Positions 46,903 to 57,425 of a DNA stretch of 64,000 nt are shown here, piece by piece. How positions within the stretch are numbered: position 1 is the first letter of the stretch; every line of letters starts with the position of its first letter. The notes beneath the pieces were generated by a model. It was not told the origin of the DNA. It did no database searches and was given only the letters and a program-made list of their open reading frames with translations. The position numbers and the translations under genes are program-made. The stretch comes from Bubalus kerabau (lineage: Eukaryota; Chordata; Mammalia; Artiodactyla; Bovidae): positions 47,579,001-47,643,000 of the forward strand of contig NC_073630.1 of NCBI RefSeq assembly GCF_029407905.1, given 5' to 3'.

Positions 46903-46940
<38 letters not shown>

Positions 46941-47310
46941 CATATATATTCATACAGACATACTCAGTATGTATATATACTCAACGCTATCATTAAAAAC
47001 TGTAGTAAAATATATTTAATAGCATAATAAGAAAATGTTCAAAATATATTAAGGTTTAAAATTATATTTGAAGAAACTATAGTCACAAAAATTTACATAT
47101 AAATAACACTCAGAAAAACAGAAGCACAAAGAGGATAAGGAGAAAACATAGCAAGGTGTTAATAGTGGCCAATGACATAAGTTCTTTTAAATTTTTGTAT
47201 GTGTGAATATATGTGTCTTTCTATAATTTTTAAATTTTCTGAGATAAACATGTACAGCTTTTATATTCAGAAGAATAAAACTATTCATTTTTTTAAAGAA
47301 ATATAGAGAT
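46650..47310 (+). mobile_element. old L1 (L1M-type) 3' end
   Basis: Degraded ORF2 tail pattern: AATTCCAATTCTAGAACTTT, ATCCTAAGGAAACAACA, GTGTCCAACAATAATG, AAATTATGGAACACTGC, CATTAAAAACTGTAG. Contains an (AT)n microsatellite at 46906-46936. Confidence 0.75.
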
Positions 47311-50300
47311 TCAGACTTATAACTATGCATTCTTAACGTACAGGGAATGTAACAAATAGAAACAGCCTCTGATATCCACTATAAACCTCAATATTCATCA
47401 TATACCTAAAAGGAAACCATTTCTGCCTATCTAGTCTAATAGCCACTCCACTCAGGATGCAAGGCTGGGAGAAGTTACTATCTGGCCCCCTGAAAAACAC
47501 TCTGAATTCTGGGGAAAAGAAAGCTTTCGGCTATTAAGTTTGCCTGAGAGGTGGGCCCAAATCACTGACCCCAGATGCCATGGCCATCTATACTTTGTTT
47601 GTCAGCTTGAAATGTCACCAGTTAAGTGAAACAAACATTCCATTGAAAAATGCAATTATCCTTGGTACAGTTAAGGAGATTTCAGTTATTTATACAAAAG
47701 CATCTATATTTGTTCATCATATTTTTTCTCCCTTCTTGCATCTAATGGCGTTCAGAAGCACATACCAAGGGGAAAAAAAAGTAAATACTTTTAGAATGGT
47801 GTGACTAAAGTATTAAGAAAATTTCTCAAGAAGGGATTTTTACCAGCTGGGAATAAGATGGGGCAGTTATAGAAGGAAGAAGGGAAGAGCTGTTGGAGAT
47901 GTGGCTTTGATAGGAGACAACTGAAATTGACTGGTGTGAAAAATGCAGTCCAAGTTTCAAACCAGCAACTTGCAAGTGAATTTCTGTAGCACAATCTGTT
48001 CCTGAATGCGGAGCCACCTGTGTAAATGCTGTCACGTTGCAGCCCTGTTCTTGGGCAGGAACCTCATTCTGGGTTCTCCAAATGTCACATGAGACCTTGA
48101 CCTCCCCTTTCCCCTAGAAGGCTGACCATCTCCACAGGAGTGAAAGCGGTACTGTCAGCCTCTTCAAATTAGTGTTCTTGCAGTTTTATGGATCTTCCCT
48201 GCAAATTACTCTTCCTACACTTGGGTGATCATTATTGTGACCATTAAGAATTTTCATGAGAAGATGGTTCACAGGGCTGAAACCAAGGCCAAATTCATGA
48301 GATTTCAAGTGATGACATGAGGCTCAAGTCTTCTTGATAAGTCGAGTGACTCTGTGGATCTTGATTTAGCCCAGAAAGGAAGGAAAAAGAGGGTAGAAAG
48401 GACATGGGTTCTGCAATTCAACTTTGGGCAGTTCACTTAATGATTCTAGCCTCAGTTTCCTCATCTGTCGATAGAGGTGGTCGGATTCAGTTATATCTAA
48501 GATCCCTGTCAACTCTCAAATGCATGATGTCTCTGCCCTGACAGAGACAGGAGACTTGGGAAAGCTCCTTTGCACAGGGTGAATGCAAATGTTGCACTGT
48601 TCAAAGGAACTAGAAATCAGGGAGAATGTGTAGGAAAAGTAAAAACACACTCTCATAGAAATATGGATCTTTAAACTTCCTAACCATTCCAGAAAAAGAA
48701 TAGATGAGAACTGGAAATATATAATACTTTCATGAATATTGCCCATAAGAAGACCAGCTTCTACAGATCCGAGGATCTTACAAAGCCCAGGTCATTACCC
48801 CAGAGAAATAGCAAGATTTCATCTTGTTTATCATTAACTCTATTAAATGGTACAAGTCACGTTGAAGATCAGGTCCCTGCTTGCATAGTAAGGATGAAAA
48901 ACACACAGTGGATGTGATAGTGACTATTCACTTATGCCTGCATATAGATGTAATTGAACAACTAACATGTGATTTGGTTTTACAATGGGTAAGAAATAAT
49001 GTTACCCAGAGAGAGAAGATTTAGAAGGGTGGATGGATCTGAAATTTAGGGTTTTGTAAATAGGAATAAGGTCCATGGAAATAAGAGCTTAAAGTAACAT
49101 TCCTGCCTCCTATTACCAGAGCACTCGGCCCATTAAATAAAAAGCTCATAGTATTTGGTAAAAGGAGACCTTACCATTTCTTTTTTATTTTTTTAATTTG
49201 AGAAAGATCATCTGAGATGTTACTATAGAATGTGGATATAGAAAAGAAGGACAAATGCCTAACATATGCTATCCTGGCATTATTAGCAAATATATTAAAT
49301 CAGGATGTATCACAGGATAAATAGTTGATATATCACTGGAAGTTAGGCAGTTGTCCTGTTTAGCTCTTTTCTTTGTACATACGACCCTATTTAGCAGAAG
49401 GAAAATCTGTGCTTCAGAGCCAAATAATACCATCCACTTAGAGATCGTCCCTTAGTGCTGAATGAATAGCCTCAGACATACTAAATTCCTCTAACAGAAC
49501 ATTTGGAGAAGGAGCCCTGGTAATAGTGGAGGAAAACCAGGGAAATGATAAGCCTCGGTAAGGAAAAAGGTGCTTGATAAACCACCAGCACGTGCAGTGC
49601 TGGACACCCCAGCAGTATCCTCTCACAAGACAGATTACACTTCCCATTTTCTTGCACCCAGAAAAAGAGAAACAAGAAAACTAACATAAGATAGCTTGAT
49701 TTCTGGGCCTGGGAAACAAATCTCCAAAAGGCAATTTACAAGTTTCCCTTTTCAACAGTTCAAAAGCGTTAAAGAGCCCAGGATGTACTTTGCCCCAAGC
49801 AGATGATCGGAAAGGATTCTTTTCCTACCTCTTTTCAAAACAAAAATTTCTGACAACTCCCGAGGTATAACTTTCTACCATCCATCTTAGTACATCCATT
49901 TCCATGTAGGGTACCTAAAAATAGGCCACACCTAACCTTTTACACAGCCATACAAAGCTATTTAGTGGGAACTCCAACTCGGCAGTCTCTTGCGGGTATT
50001 TTCAGACTGTGCCCTCTTTGTTTTCCCTATTATATTACCCTATGTTGAATATTGCGTAAAAACACAGGACAAGAGTGGTTTGCTGGGATATACCTTACAT
50101 TGCGACCGCTAAGGCTCCATAATTGAGTTTGTTATTTTATTTTGTTTTAGACTGAATCAAATAAAAGTAAGCTTAATACTCTTTTAAAAAGCAATTTAAA
50201 TAGTAATTAAAGTTCAATAAACTTATTAATTCCACTGGCAATATTATGGTTGTTGAGATTCTTACACTTCAAAAGTATAGCCAAATACATCAGTGAGAAT

Positions 50301-50534
50301 GAAAAAAACGTCTACTATACGTGAAAATGTGCATTATTCCAGCAAATATAATGTGAAGATAAATAAGCCAGACACACTCAGAAAGTATATGTTTGATGAT
50401 TACTCTAGCCATTATATGAATAAGTACGGAAACAGATACACCTAGTTTATTAAGCCAGAAGTCAAGTTAGAGACTGACTTTGGTTTGGTTAGAAGCTGTG
50501 AGCATGGTGTGGGCAAGGGGCTTCAGAAATATTT
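47311..50534. other. intergenic-like stretch between promoters
   Basis: Contains a MIR at 48395-48520 (CTCAGTTTCCTCATCTGTCG) and otherwise unique AT-rich sequence. No gene recognised. Confidence 0.5.
48395..48520 (+). repeat. MIR SINE fragment
   Basis: GGGCAGTTCACTTAATGATT then CCTCAGTTTCCTCATCTGTC, a standard MIR core. Confidence 0.75.
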
Positions 50535-50745
50535 GTGGTTGCTCAGTCACTCAGTCATGTCAGACTCTTTGGGGCCCCATGGATGGGAGCCTGCCAGGCT
50601 CCTCTGTTCATAGAATTTCCCAGGGAAGAATACTGGAGCAGGTTGTCATTTCCTTCTCCAGGATATCTTCTTGACCCAGAGATGGAACCCTTGTCTCCTG
50701 TGTCTTTTGCATTGATTCTTTACCACTGAGCTACCTGGGAAGCCC
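50535..50745 (-). mobile_element. Bov-tA SINE
   Basis: Minus-strand copy from GGTTGCTCAGTCACTCAGTC to the head complement ACTGAGCTACCTGGGAAGCC. Confidence 0.93.
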
Positions 50746-51110
50746 TCCAGAAAGCTAGTTATGGTTTATTTCTTGCTGTCAATTCTGGTTCCATGGATAT
50801 GGTCAGTTAGTGAAAGTTCATGATATATGCACTTTTCAGTATTCATAGTATACGTCAGTAAAAAGTCTAAAATGCATAGAGAAGAAAGAGAAGAAAATCT
50901 TCCCATACTCCAAATTTTAAAGTTTGCTACCTTCCTGTTAAAAAAATTCTGAATGTTTAACTAACCTTAAAGAAGCCAATAAACCACAAAGACAATCAGA
51001 AGTGGAGTAGGAATCAAGAGACCCAATGTGGACCTTGGACAAAGCCATTTCAATTGTCTAAATTTATATTCTATCAAAAGATGAGATAGGATTAAGTATC
51101 TGAATTCTTT

Positions 51111-51570
51111 CTTTTTTTTTTTTAATTTTCATTGGAGTATAGTTGGTTTACTATATTAGTTTCAAATATACAGCAAAGTGAATTAGTTATACATATACAT
51201 GTAACCACTCTATTTTTAGATTCTTTCCCCATATAGGTCATTACAGAGTATTGAATAGAGTTCTCTGTGCTATACAGTAGGTCCTTATTAGTTATCTATT
51301 TTATATATGAGTCCCTGGTGGCTCAGATGGTAAAGAATCTGCCCCCAATGCAAGAGATCATCTAGGATAGTGTGTATATGTCAATCTTAATTTCCCAATT
51401 TATCCCTCCCCCTCACTTCCCCCATGGTAACCATAAGTTTGTTTTCTACACTGGTGACCCTATTTCTGTTTTGCAAATAAGTTCAATTGTACCATTTTTT
51501 TAAGATTCCACGTATAAGCAATATCACATAATTGTCTCTGGTTGACTCACTTCTCTGAATGTATTTCTTA
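51111..51570 (-). mobile_element. L1 3' end, minus strand, with a SINE-head insert
   Basis: Starts with the T-run (complement of the A tail) and the L1 3' UTR (CATTGGAGTATAGTTGGTTT, GTGCTATACAGTAGGTCCTT, CCATAAGTTTGTTTTCTACA). Split at 51310-51358 by a Bov-tA head. Confidence 0.85.
51310..51358 (+). mobile_element. Bov-tA tRNA-like head only
   Basis: GTCCCTGGTGGCTCAGATGG through AATGCAAGAGATC, about 49 bp, with neither B-box nor Bov-A body, inside the L1. Confidence 0.8.
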
Positions 51571-51737
51571 AATGAAGTGAAAAAAACTTTCAACTTATAA
51601 ACTTTAGTACTTTGCCTTTGGTTTAAAGTTCACTATTAAAGGGGGTCATCAACGTGGTGTGAAAACCTGGTCCTCTTCTCTGAGAACATAACTTTTGGGG
51701 TGAGTCAGTGCAGATCTGCCATTGGGTATCTATCTGA

Positions 51738-51920
51738 TTCCCTGGTGGCAAGAGTGGTAAAGAACCTGCCTGCCAATGCAGGAGACATAAAAAATGTGGG
51801 TTCGATCCCTGGGTCAGGAAGATCCCCTAGAGGAGGGAATGGCAACCCATTGCCTGGAGATTCCCATGGACAGAGGTCACAGAGAGTCAGATGTTATTGA
51901 AGCAACTTAGCATACACATA
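51738..51920 (+). mobile_element. Bov-tA SINE with internal deletions
   Basis: Head TTCCCTGGTGGCAAGAGTGG and B-box GGGTTCGATCC; the body loses the CTCCAGTATTCTTG segment and the AGCCTGGTGGG segment. Confidence 0.88.
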
Positions 51921-51944
51921 CATCTGTCTGTGTGAATCCAAGTG

Positions 51945-52100
51945 AGTTTAATTATCTGATCTCTCATTTTTAGCTGTGAAAATGGCAATATAAATATTAA
52001 TACCTACTTTACATGATTGGTGTTAGGGTTCAATGAGATGTATGCGCGCCTAACTCTTGGCATATAATAAGTACTCAGTAATGATACCTGTTATTCACAT
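51945..52100 (+). repeat. MIR SINE fragment
   Basis: AATACCTACTTTACATGATT, GGGTTCAATGAGATGTATG and CTTGGCATATAATAAGTACT follow the MIR 3' half. Confidence 0.7.
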
Positions 52101-52426
52101 ACCAATATGTAAAACTCATTGAAAATCAAGCACCATCAGAGTAAATACAGAGATCTGCTCTTTCCTGGCTTCCTCATCTAAAAACCATTCTAGAAACAAA
52201 GCAGAGCAGACTTTCTTTTGAAGTCTTACATTCAGCTGACTTTCTCTGGGTGCACACACAGAATCATCACCTACACTTTTAGGATGTCAAATGTCTGTAC
52301 GTGAAGAAAGGGAAAACCGACCTCACACCAGTCCTGACCCGGGTCTACTTCTAAAGAGATCAGAAGCAGCAATTGCAGAGAGCAGTTTTTGTTTCCATGA
52401 TGCTGGCCACAAAAGTGATCTGAGCT

Positions 52427-52765
52427 TGTGTACGAGACAGCAAAAGAGACACTGATGTATAGAACAGTCTTATGGACTCTGTGGGAGAGGGAGAGGGTGG
52501 GAAGATTTGGGAGAATGGCATTGAAACATGTATGATATCATGTATGAAACGAGTTGCCAGTCCAGGTTCGATGCATGATACTGGATGCTTGGGGCTAGCG
52601 CACTGGGACGACCCAGAGGGATGGTATGGGGAGGGAGGAGGGAGGAGGGTTCAGGATGGGGAACACATGTATATCTGTGGCGGATTCATTTTGATATTTG
52701 ACAAAACTAATACAATTATGTAAAGTTCAAAAATAAAATTAAAAAAAAAAACTGATACAGTGAAA
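52427..52765 (+). mobile_element. 5'-truncated L1-BT with 16-bp target duplication
   Basis: Ruminant L1-BT 3' end: GAAACGAGTTGCCAGTCCAG, TGGGACGACCCAGAGGGATG, TGGCGGATTCATTTTGATAT, then an A-rich tail. AAAAGTGATCTGAGCT is repeated exactly at 52411-52426 and 52766-52781. Low decay indicates a young insertion. Confidence 0.95.
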
Positions 52766-53178
52766 AAAAGTGATCTGAGCTAAAAGTCTTTCAAGAGTTT
52801 CTCTGTTAAGAAGCAAGACATCCATATGGGGCCTGAAAACTGACAAGATACTATGAGTTTGCAAATCCGAGAAGACCCGCCAAGTAGCAAATCATGTTTT
52901 AAAATGATGCTATCTATGGGGGCAAAAATGGAAAACAAAGCCACAGAAGCAAAACAATTCAATATAAAGTCAATTTTGCCACCAGTGGCCCATCAAATAA
53001 ATCGTCTCAGCATTCACATTCTTCTGGAATTTGTGATCAATTACACAATTAATTTTGAAATTGATAAAGTGATGTAAAGGATATGTTATATTTTATTTTA
53101 GATATTTAAGGTATTTTTTTTCTTTCAAGTAATTTTTCTGTGTCAGGATATGCTGCCAAGTAGGGATATACTTTGAAA

Positions 53179-53476
53179 ACGGTGCTGTCCAATGCAACAG
53201 CCACTACCCACTCATGGTCCTGAGCATTTGAAATGTGTCTAGTCAAAACTGAGATGTTCTGTCAATACAAAATATACAGAAGATTTCAAAATTTTAAACG
53301 TGAAAAACTGAATAGAAGATATTAACAAGTTATAGTGATGACACGTTGATATAATATTTTGAACATATTGTGAAAAATAAAAGATGTTATTAAATTTAAA
53401 TTTACCTTTTGTAAATGTGGCTACTAGAAAATTTCAAAGTATATATATGATGGCCATAATCTTCCTACTTGGCAGT
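53179..53476 (+). mobile_element. ancient MER-type DNA transposon
   Basis: GGTGCTGTCCAATGCAACAG start, GAGCATTTGAAATGTGTCTA, and ATGTGGCTACTAGAAAATTT near the end, with a decayed inverted terminus near 53476. Probably hAT-type; exact subfamily not assigned. Confidence 0.6.
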
Positions 53477-55136
53477 GGCGGCCTAAAGTTTTGCACTCAC
53501 TGTCAAGTAAGTGATATAGATGCATATAAAATGAGTGACTAGAGAGTCAGCGGCTTTCAGAATGTAAAGGGGTGTTAGGGCAGAGCGCAGCAGGACTCAC
53601 CTCTAGGCGCATCACTTCCATCCCCATTAGTGAACAGTGATCCTTGGAGCTTTACTGTATTCTCTCACAGCCCTGTTTTAAATGCTGTATAATCCACTCT
53701 CCTTACATAATCAGGAACATCCCTGAGGCAACCCCGTATATCTTTTCAACACTTTCCATACCTTTTCAAAACATATACATAATAATGAGATGGAAACTTA
53801 TAAAGTGAGGTCTAACCAGGTGCTCCAGATTGGAGGGTAGAGAGAAAATAGAGCTGATAATATTCCAAAACTTGACCAGGCTGCAGAAGGCCAGAGCAGA
53901 ACAAAGTAGGCGAACTCTGAGGGATGAGTATGCAAGGTCCTCAAGAAGCCTGTTCTCTTCCTGGGGACTAGAGGCATTTTTCAGTGGGTAACATTCACTT
54001 GAATTACAAAATGCACTCGCTACTCTCTTCCAAGGGAGAAAAGCCTGTTGTTGCATTTATAATGTAGTTTTAGTTTTGGATGCCAAAAATGATTCAGTAA
54101 ACACAGTTATGTTATGGTATACTCTTTCTTATTCAGCACTCAAATTAATCTCAAGGCAGTGCTGGCATTAATTCAATTGGATGCCTGTACTTAGGATTTC
54201 ACATAGGTGCCTTCATCCAATTCTTCTTCGCAACTAATAAAATCTTAATTCATGGTAATATATTTATTTCTAGTTCAGTTCATGTTAAGGAGTGCAGTAC
54301 TTTACAGAAAACTAATTAATATCAATCATATATTATAACACTTTTAATGGTTCAGAGGAAAATCTTACACTAGGGGAAAGATTAGATGAACCAGGGGGTC
54401 TTAGCCCATCCTATTTACTCTGTTCCTAAGATTTGAGGAAAAGTACCAAGCATCATTTAAAATATTAATTTAATTGAGGTGCATCATGGGAAGTCTGGGA
54501 ATTAAGAACCCTGGTTCTGATCCCTAATAGGACATTGATTTGATGTGGCCCAAGAATGTAATTTACACTCTCAGAAACTCTGTTTTCTACCTACTTTGTG
54601 TAACAACCATATAATTTGCAAGTTGGTAAAGATATTCAAATTCAGATGCATGGTACTATTAAAATAATGAACAACTTCACTGATAGCATGCCTTCTGCAA
54701 TCATTGGTAACAATTCTATTCTTATGAAATGTTTGAGTAATGTTAATAGCATCATATTTTCTGGGATTGGACATATAGTCAGCAGGATGGTACGAGTGTG
54801 AGTCCTGGATGACGACGGAAATGGTGCCCCCTGGAGTTGTGCAATGCAGTGGCCTTTATGTTGCCTTAAGGAGCTATGTTTAAAAGGCTTGATTCTACCC
54901 TAGATACAAAGAATTGGAGCAGTGGTTATACAACACTTCAGCATCTTAAAAAATAATTATTATAATTCAATAGGTGCCTTGAAGCTGCATGGTCATACTC
55001 TCCAGCCTTTTCCTTTCCAAATTAGGCATTAGGCATTCATTCATTCCATAACAATTCCCCCACAGTGACATGCTACACCCAAAAAAATTAAGTTAAATAA
55101 ATAAGCAAAAATTTAAAAGATTGGCACATCCTATTC
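53477..55136. other. no gene recognised
   Basis: Unique AT-rich sequence directly downstream of exon 1b in transcription order, with no clear repeat. Open frames below 100 codons have no known domain. Confidence 0.5.
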
Positions 55137-55412
55137 TTTTTTAATTTAAATTTTTAAAATTTATTTTTAATTGGAGGATAATTGCTTTACAATGTTATGT
55201 TGATTTTTGCACAATAATGTGAATCAGCCATAAGTATACATATATCCCCTCCCTCTTGAGCCTCCCACCCACCCCCTCCATCTCACCCCTCTAGGTCATC
55301 ACAGAGCAACAGGCTGAACTCCCTGTGCTCTATACACAGCAATTCCCATTAGCAATCTATTTCACACATGGTAATGTATATGTTTTAATGCTACTCATTC
55401 TATTCTCTTTTT
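55137..55412 (-). mobile_element. L1-BT-type 3' UTR fragment next to exon 1b
   Basis: AATTGGAGGATAATTGCTTT, ACAATAATGTGAATCAGCCA, CTAGGTCATCACAGAGC and GGTAATGTATATGTTTTAAT follow the ruminant L1 3' UTR on the minus strand. It ends about 135 bp into the intron after the exon 1b donor. Confidence 0.85.
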
Positions 55413-55551
55413 TTTCCTCTTTAACAATCCACACATGAAACCTCCAAATCTGAGAAAGATATATATTTTAAATCCTGATAATTAGAAAGAAAATAAAAGC
55501 CAAGACATCAGCAGGAGGCTGGGGGCAGAGACCATGTCTCTCCATACTCAC

Positions 55552-55569
55552 TTTCAGAACTGAGTCCAT
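55552..55569 (-). CDS. PPARGC1A: PPARGC1A alternative exon 1b, coding end (MDSVLK)
   Basis: Minus strand ATG at 55569-55567 reads M-D-S-V-L-K and runs straight into a consensus donor GTGAGT (55551-55546) in phase 0, so it splices in frame to exon 2 (K then CAALVGED). Established knowledge: rodents have an alternative PGC-1alpha first exon about 13.7 kb above exon 1, induced by exercise and beta-adrenergic signals, encoding MLGLSSMDSILK. Here the match lies about 14.3 kb above exon 1, with the same last six residues except Ile to Val. The bases just 5' do not read MLGLSS: an in-frame TAG precedes by four codons and no upstream in-frame ATG is present. The bovine protein would therefore start at the internal Met. 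Exon 5' end is unknown, probably near 55645. Called from position, peptide and donor together. Confidence 0.85.
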
Positions 55570-55601
55570 AAATGATAACCCCTAGGATGCATGTCATTCA
55601 T
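55557..55601 (-). CDS. overlapping uORF in exon 1b (15 codons)
   Basis: An ATG at 55601-55599 opens MNDMHPRGYHLWTQF and stops at TGA (55556-55554), out of frame with and running past the MDSVLK start. Its first ATG has A at -3, a better context than the main start (T at -3, G at +4). A second uATG (55597-55595), in the third frame, crosses the splice junction and would stop inside exon 2. If the transcript starts upstream of 55601, scanning ribosomes meet these first. Seen in sequence; effect inferred. Confidence 0.5.
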
Positions 55602-55669
55602 TTTACTGCAGTGTAAATAGTTGCACAGCAGGTCGAGGGAACACTCACGATGGGGGCTCACACACGCGA

Positions 55670-55679
55670 CTTTTTAATT
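55670..55679 (-). promoter_or_regulatory. TATA-like element of the exon 1b promoter
   Basis: Minus strand AATTAAAAAG, about 20 bp below the CRE-like site. A start 25-30 nt downstream would be near 55645, giving a short exon 1b of roughly 95 nt. Low-information motif. Confidence 0.35.
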
Positions 55680-55692
55680 CACAAGGGCATGG

Positions 55693-55700
55693 TGACGTGG
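55693..55700. promoter_or_regulatory. CRE-like / ACGTG element of the exon 1b promoter
   Basis: TGACGTGG (minus CCACGTCA) lies about 125 bp above the MDSVLK codons. It fits a CRE half site and also contains ACGTG, the core of hypoxia-response and E-box-like elements. The alternative PGC-1alpha promoter is known to respond to beta-adrenergic/CREB and to hypoxia signals, which this one motif could serve. Binding is inferred. Confidence 0.55.
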
Positions 55701-55705
55701 GAGGG

Positions 55706-55711
55706 CACCTG
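55706..55711. promoter_or_regulatory. E-box (CACCTG/CAGGTG) above the CRE-like site of exon 1b
   Basis: CAGGTG on the minus strand is a MyoD/E-protein-type E-box adjacent to the CRE-like motif. It is plausible for a muscle-active promoter but unproven. Confidence 0.35.
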
Positions 55712-57159
55712 GGAGTCACTGCTCAATGAACTCCACAATAGGGCACAGATTTGAAACCCAATCTTAGCCTGATATGGACGTAAGAGCAAATACATACAAT
55801 ATCATGTGCTTTCCAACAGCCCTGTGTCTCGAGGGAGCTCTATGACATCAGCAGTTCAGACAGGTGGTTCCCTTTCCAACTGTGGAAAATAAAACCCCAC
55901 TGCAGCGGCACAAAGTAAATATAGCTGTACTGTAATTTTTCCTTGGTGCACTCTCCCTGTGATTTCTGTCCTGTGATGATACTTTATCCAAGGAATCCAT
56001 CCAGGGCATCCTTCCATGCTAATCACTGATTAAACATTTGCAAATGGGCTGACACTGGCATTCAAGACACTGGTAGAGGATTCTGTTTTGCTGTTCTGGT
56101 CGGTAGAATGAGAGTTTTCCGCCTCTCATTGTCAACTGGCTGCCTAAACCTCTGCTGGAATATGTCACCCTCTGTCTCTGTTACTAATACAACCCAAGAA
56201 AATGACAGACAAGAGTCAGACCATCTGAAAATCACATGCACAGGGCAGGTCAATACCAATCACATCCAGTTCGAGTCTGAGAACTCAAATCAGCTGAGAT
56301 GTACTAAGCCCTTTGTGACCACAACTATTTGCTTTTGCATTTAGGAATTATTAGCAGAAGGGCACCCTGTAACTTCTGTATAAGATTACTTAATTCAACT
56401 TCTGTTTCCCTTTCTGAACATAGATACTTTTACACTCTGACAGCCGCTGGCTCTTGAAGCATTCTCCTTTTTGTTGTATCTCCTTAGAAACACAAATCTT
56501 GTTCCCTGGCAGCGGCGGCTCTAAGTGCTGGACCACATGCCCGAACTAGTTCTCCCTCGCAGCTTTAATTCACAGTAAGTGGCATGAAAGGAGGTCAGCC
56601 CTTCTCAAAAAACACTCAGAGTTCTTTTCGACTTCAGAATCTATTTTGGAAAGCCACACTCCCTGGTACGTAAAGAGCAGCTTCCCATTTTGAAATTCTG
56701 GCTGTAACTACTGACAACTTTATGGAACGGCCCTCAAAGAGGCAAAAGCAGGGTGATGATCACAGTTTCAAGTCGATCGTCATTCTCTCGGGCAACTCCA
56801 TGAGACAAGCAAGTCAGTAACTGCCATCCCCTCTTTGCCCCCAAATAACCCTTTCATTTGAAAACTACTTACGGTGTGCATACATGTCTTAGATTTCTTT
56901 CCTGAGGTGTTTATTGAATGCTTAACTCAATAATACCATCTTAATCCCGAAAGTTTCCATGGCAACCTACTACTGTAATAAACAAGTTTGAAGGATGGGA
57001 AATGAAGTACGGGGCTCCTTTTTTCCCCCTCTCCTTCTTCAGCTTTCAAAGAACAGGGTCTTTTCTATTTCTAGAGAACATTCTACCTCTAACATTCATA
57101 GTCCACACTTCTTTGACATACAGTAAAAATAATAGCAATAAGAAAATTATAACTAACAT

Positions 57160-57425
57160 CTGGGGAATATTTGCTGTGTGCCAAGCAGTGTACTGTGTAG
57201 TTCTGTGGATTATCTCACTTAGTTCTTGCACTAACAGGAGAAGCAAATACTAATATTCTGTCAATTCTAGGGATAAATTCTGAATCTTAGAGAGGGTATC
57301 TTTTCTAAAGACAAAAAGTTGGTATGTGCGAGACCTGGAACCTGAAGTCAGTCTTGTCTGACTAAAGATATTCTGCAGACTATGCAGAAATATGGCATTT
57401 TTTGCTTGTGCCTTAAAGTCAAATA
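57160..57425 (+). repeat. MIR SINE (degraded)
   Basis: TTGCTGTGTGCCAAGCAGTG, TGGATTATCTCACTTAG, then the decayed AATCTTAGAGAGGGTATC and GAACCTGAAGTCAGTCTTG. Confidence 0.65.

Larger units (their letters stand above)
41425..55551 (-). other. PPARGC1A: 5' flank of canonical promoter; intron of exon 1b transcripts
   Basis: This is 14.1 kb between the two promoters. The first 9.1 kb (to 50534) has no Bov-tA, Bov-A2 or BovB copy, only an old L1, a MIR and microsatellites. Bov-tA, L1-BT and an ancient DNA transposon appear from 50535 upward. No protein gene is recognisable. Confidence 0.8.
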
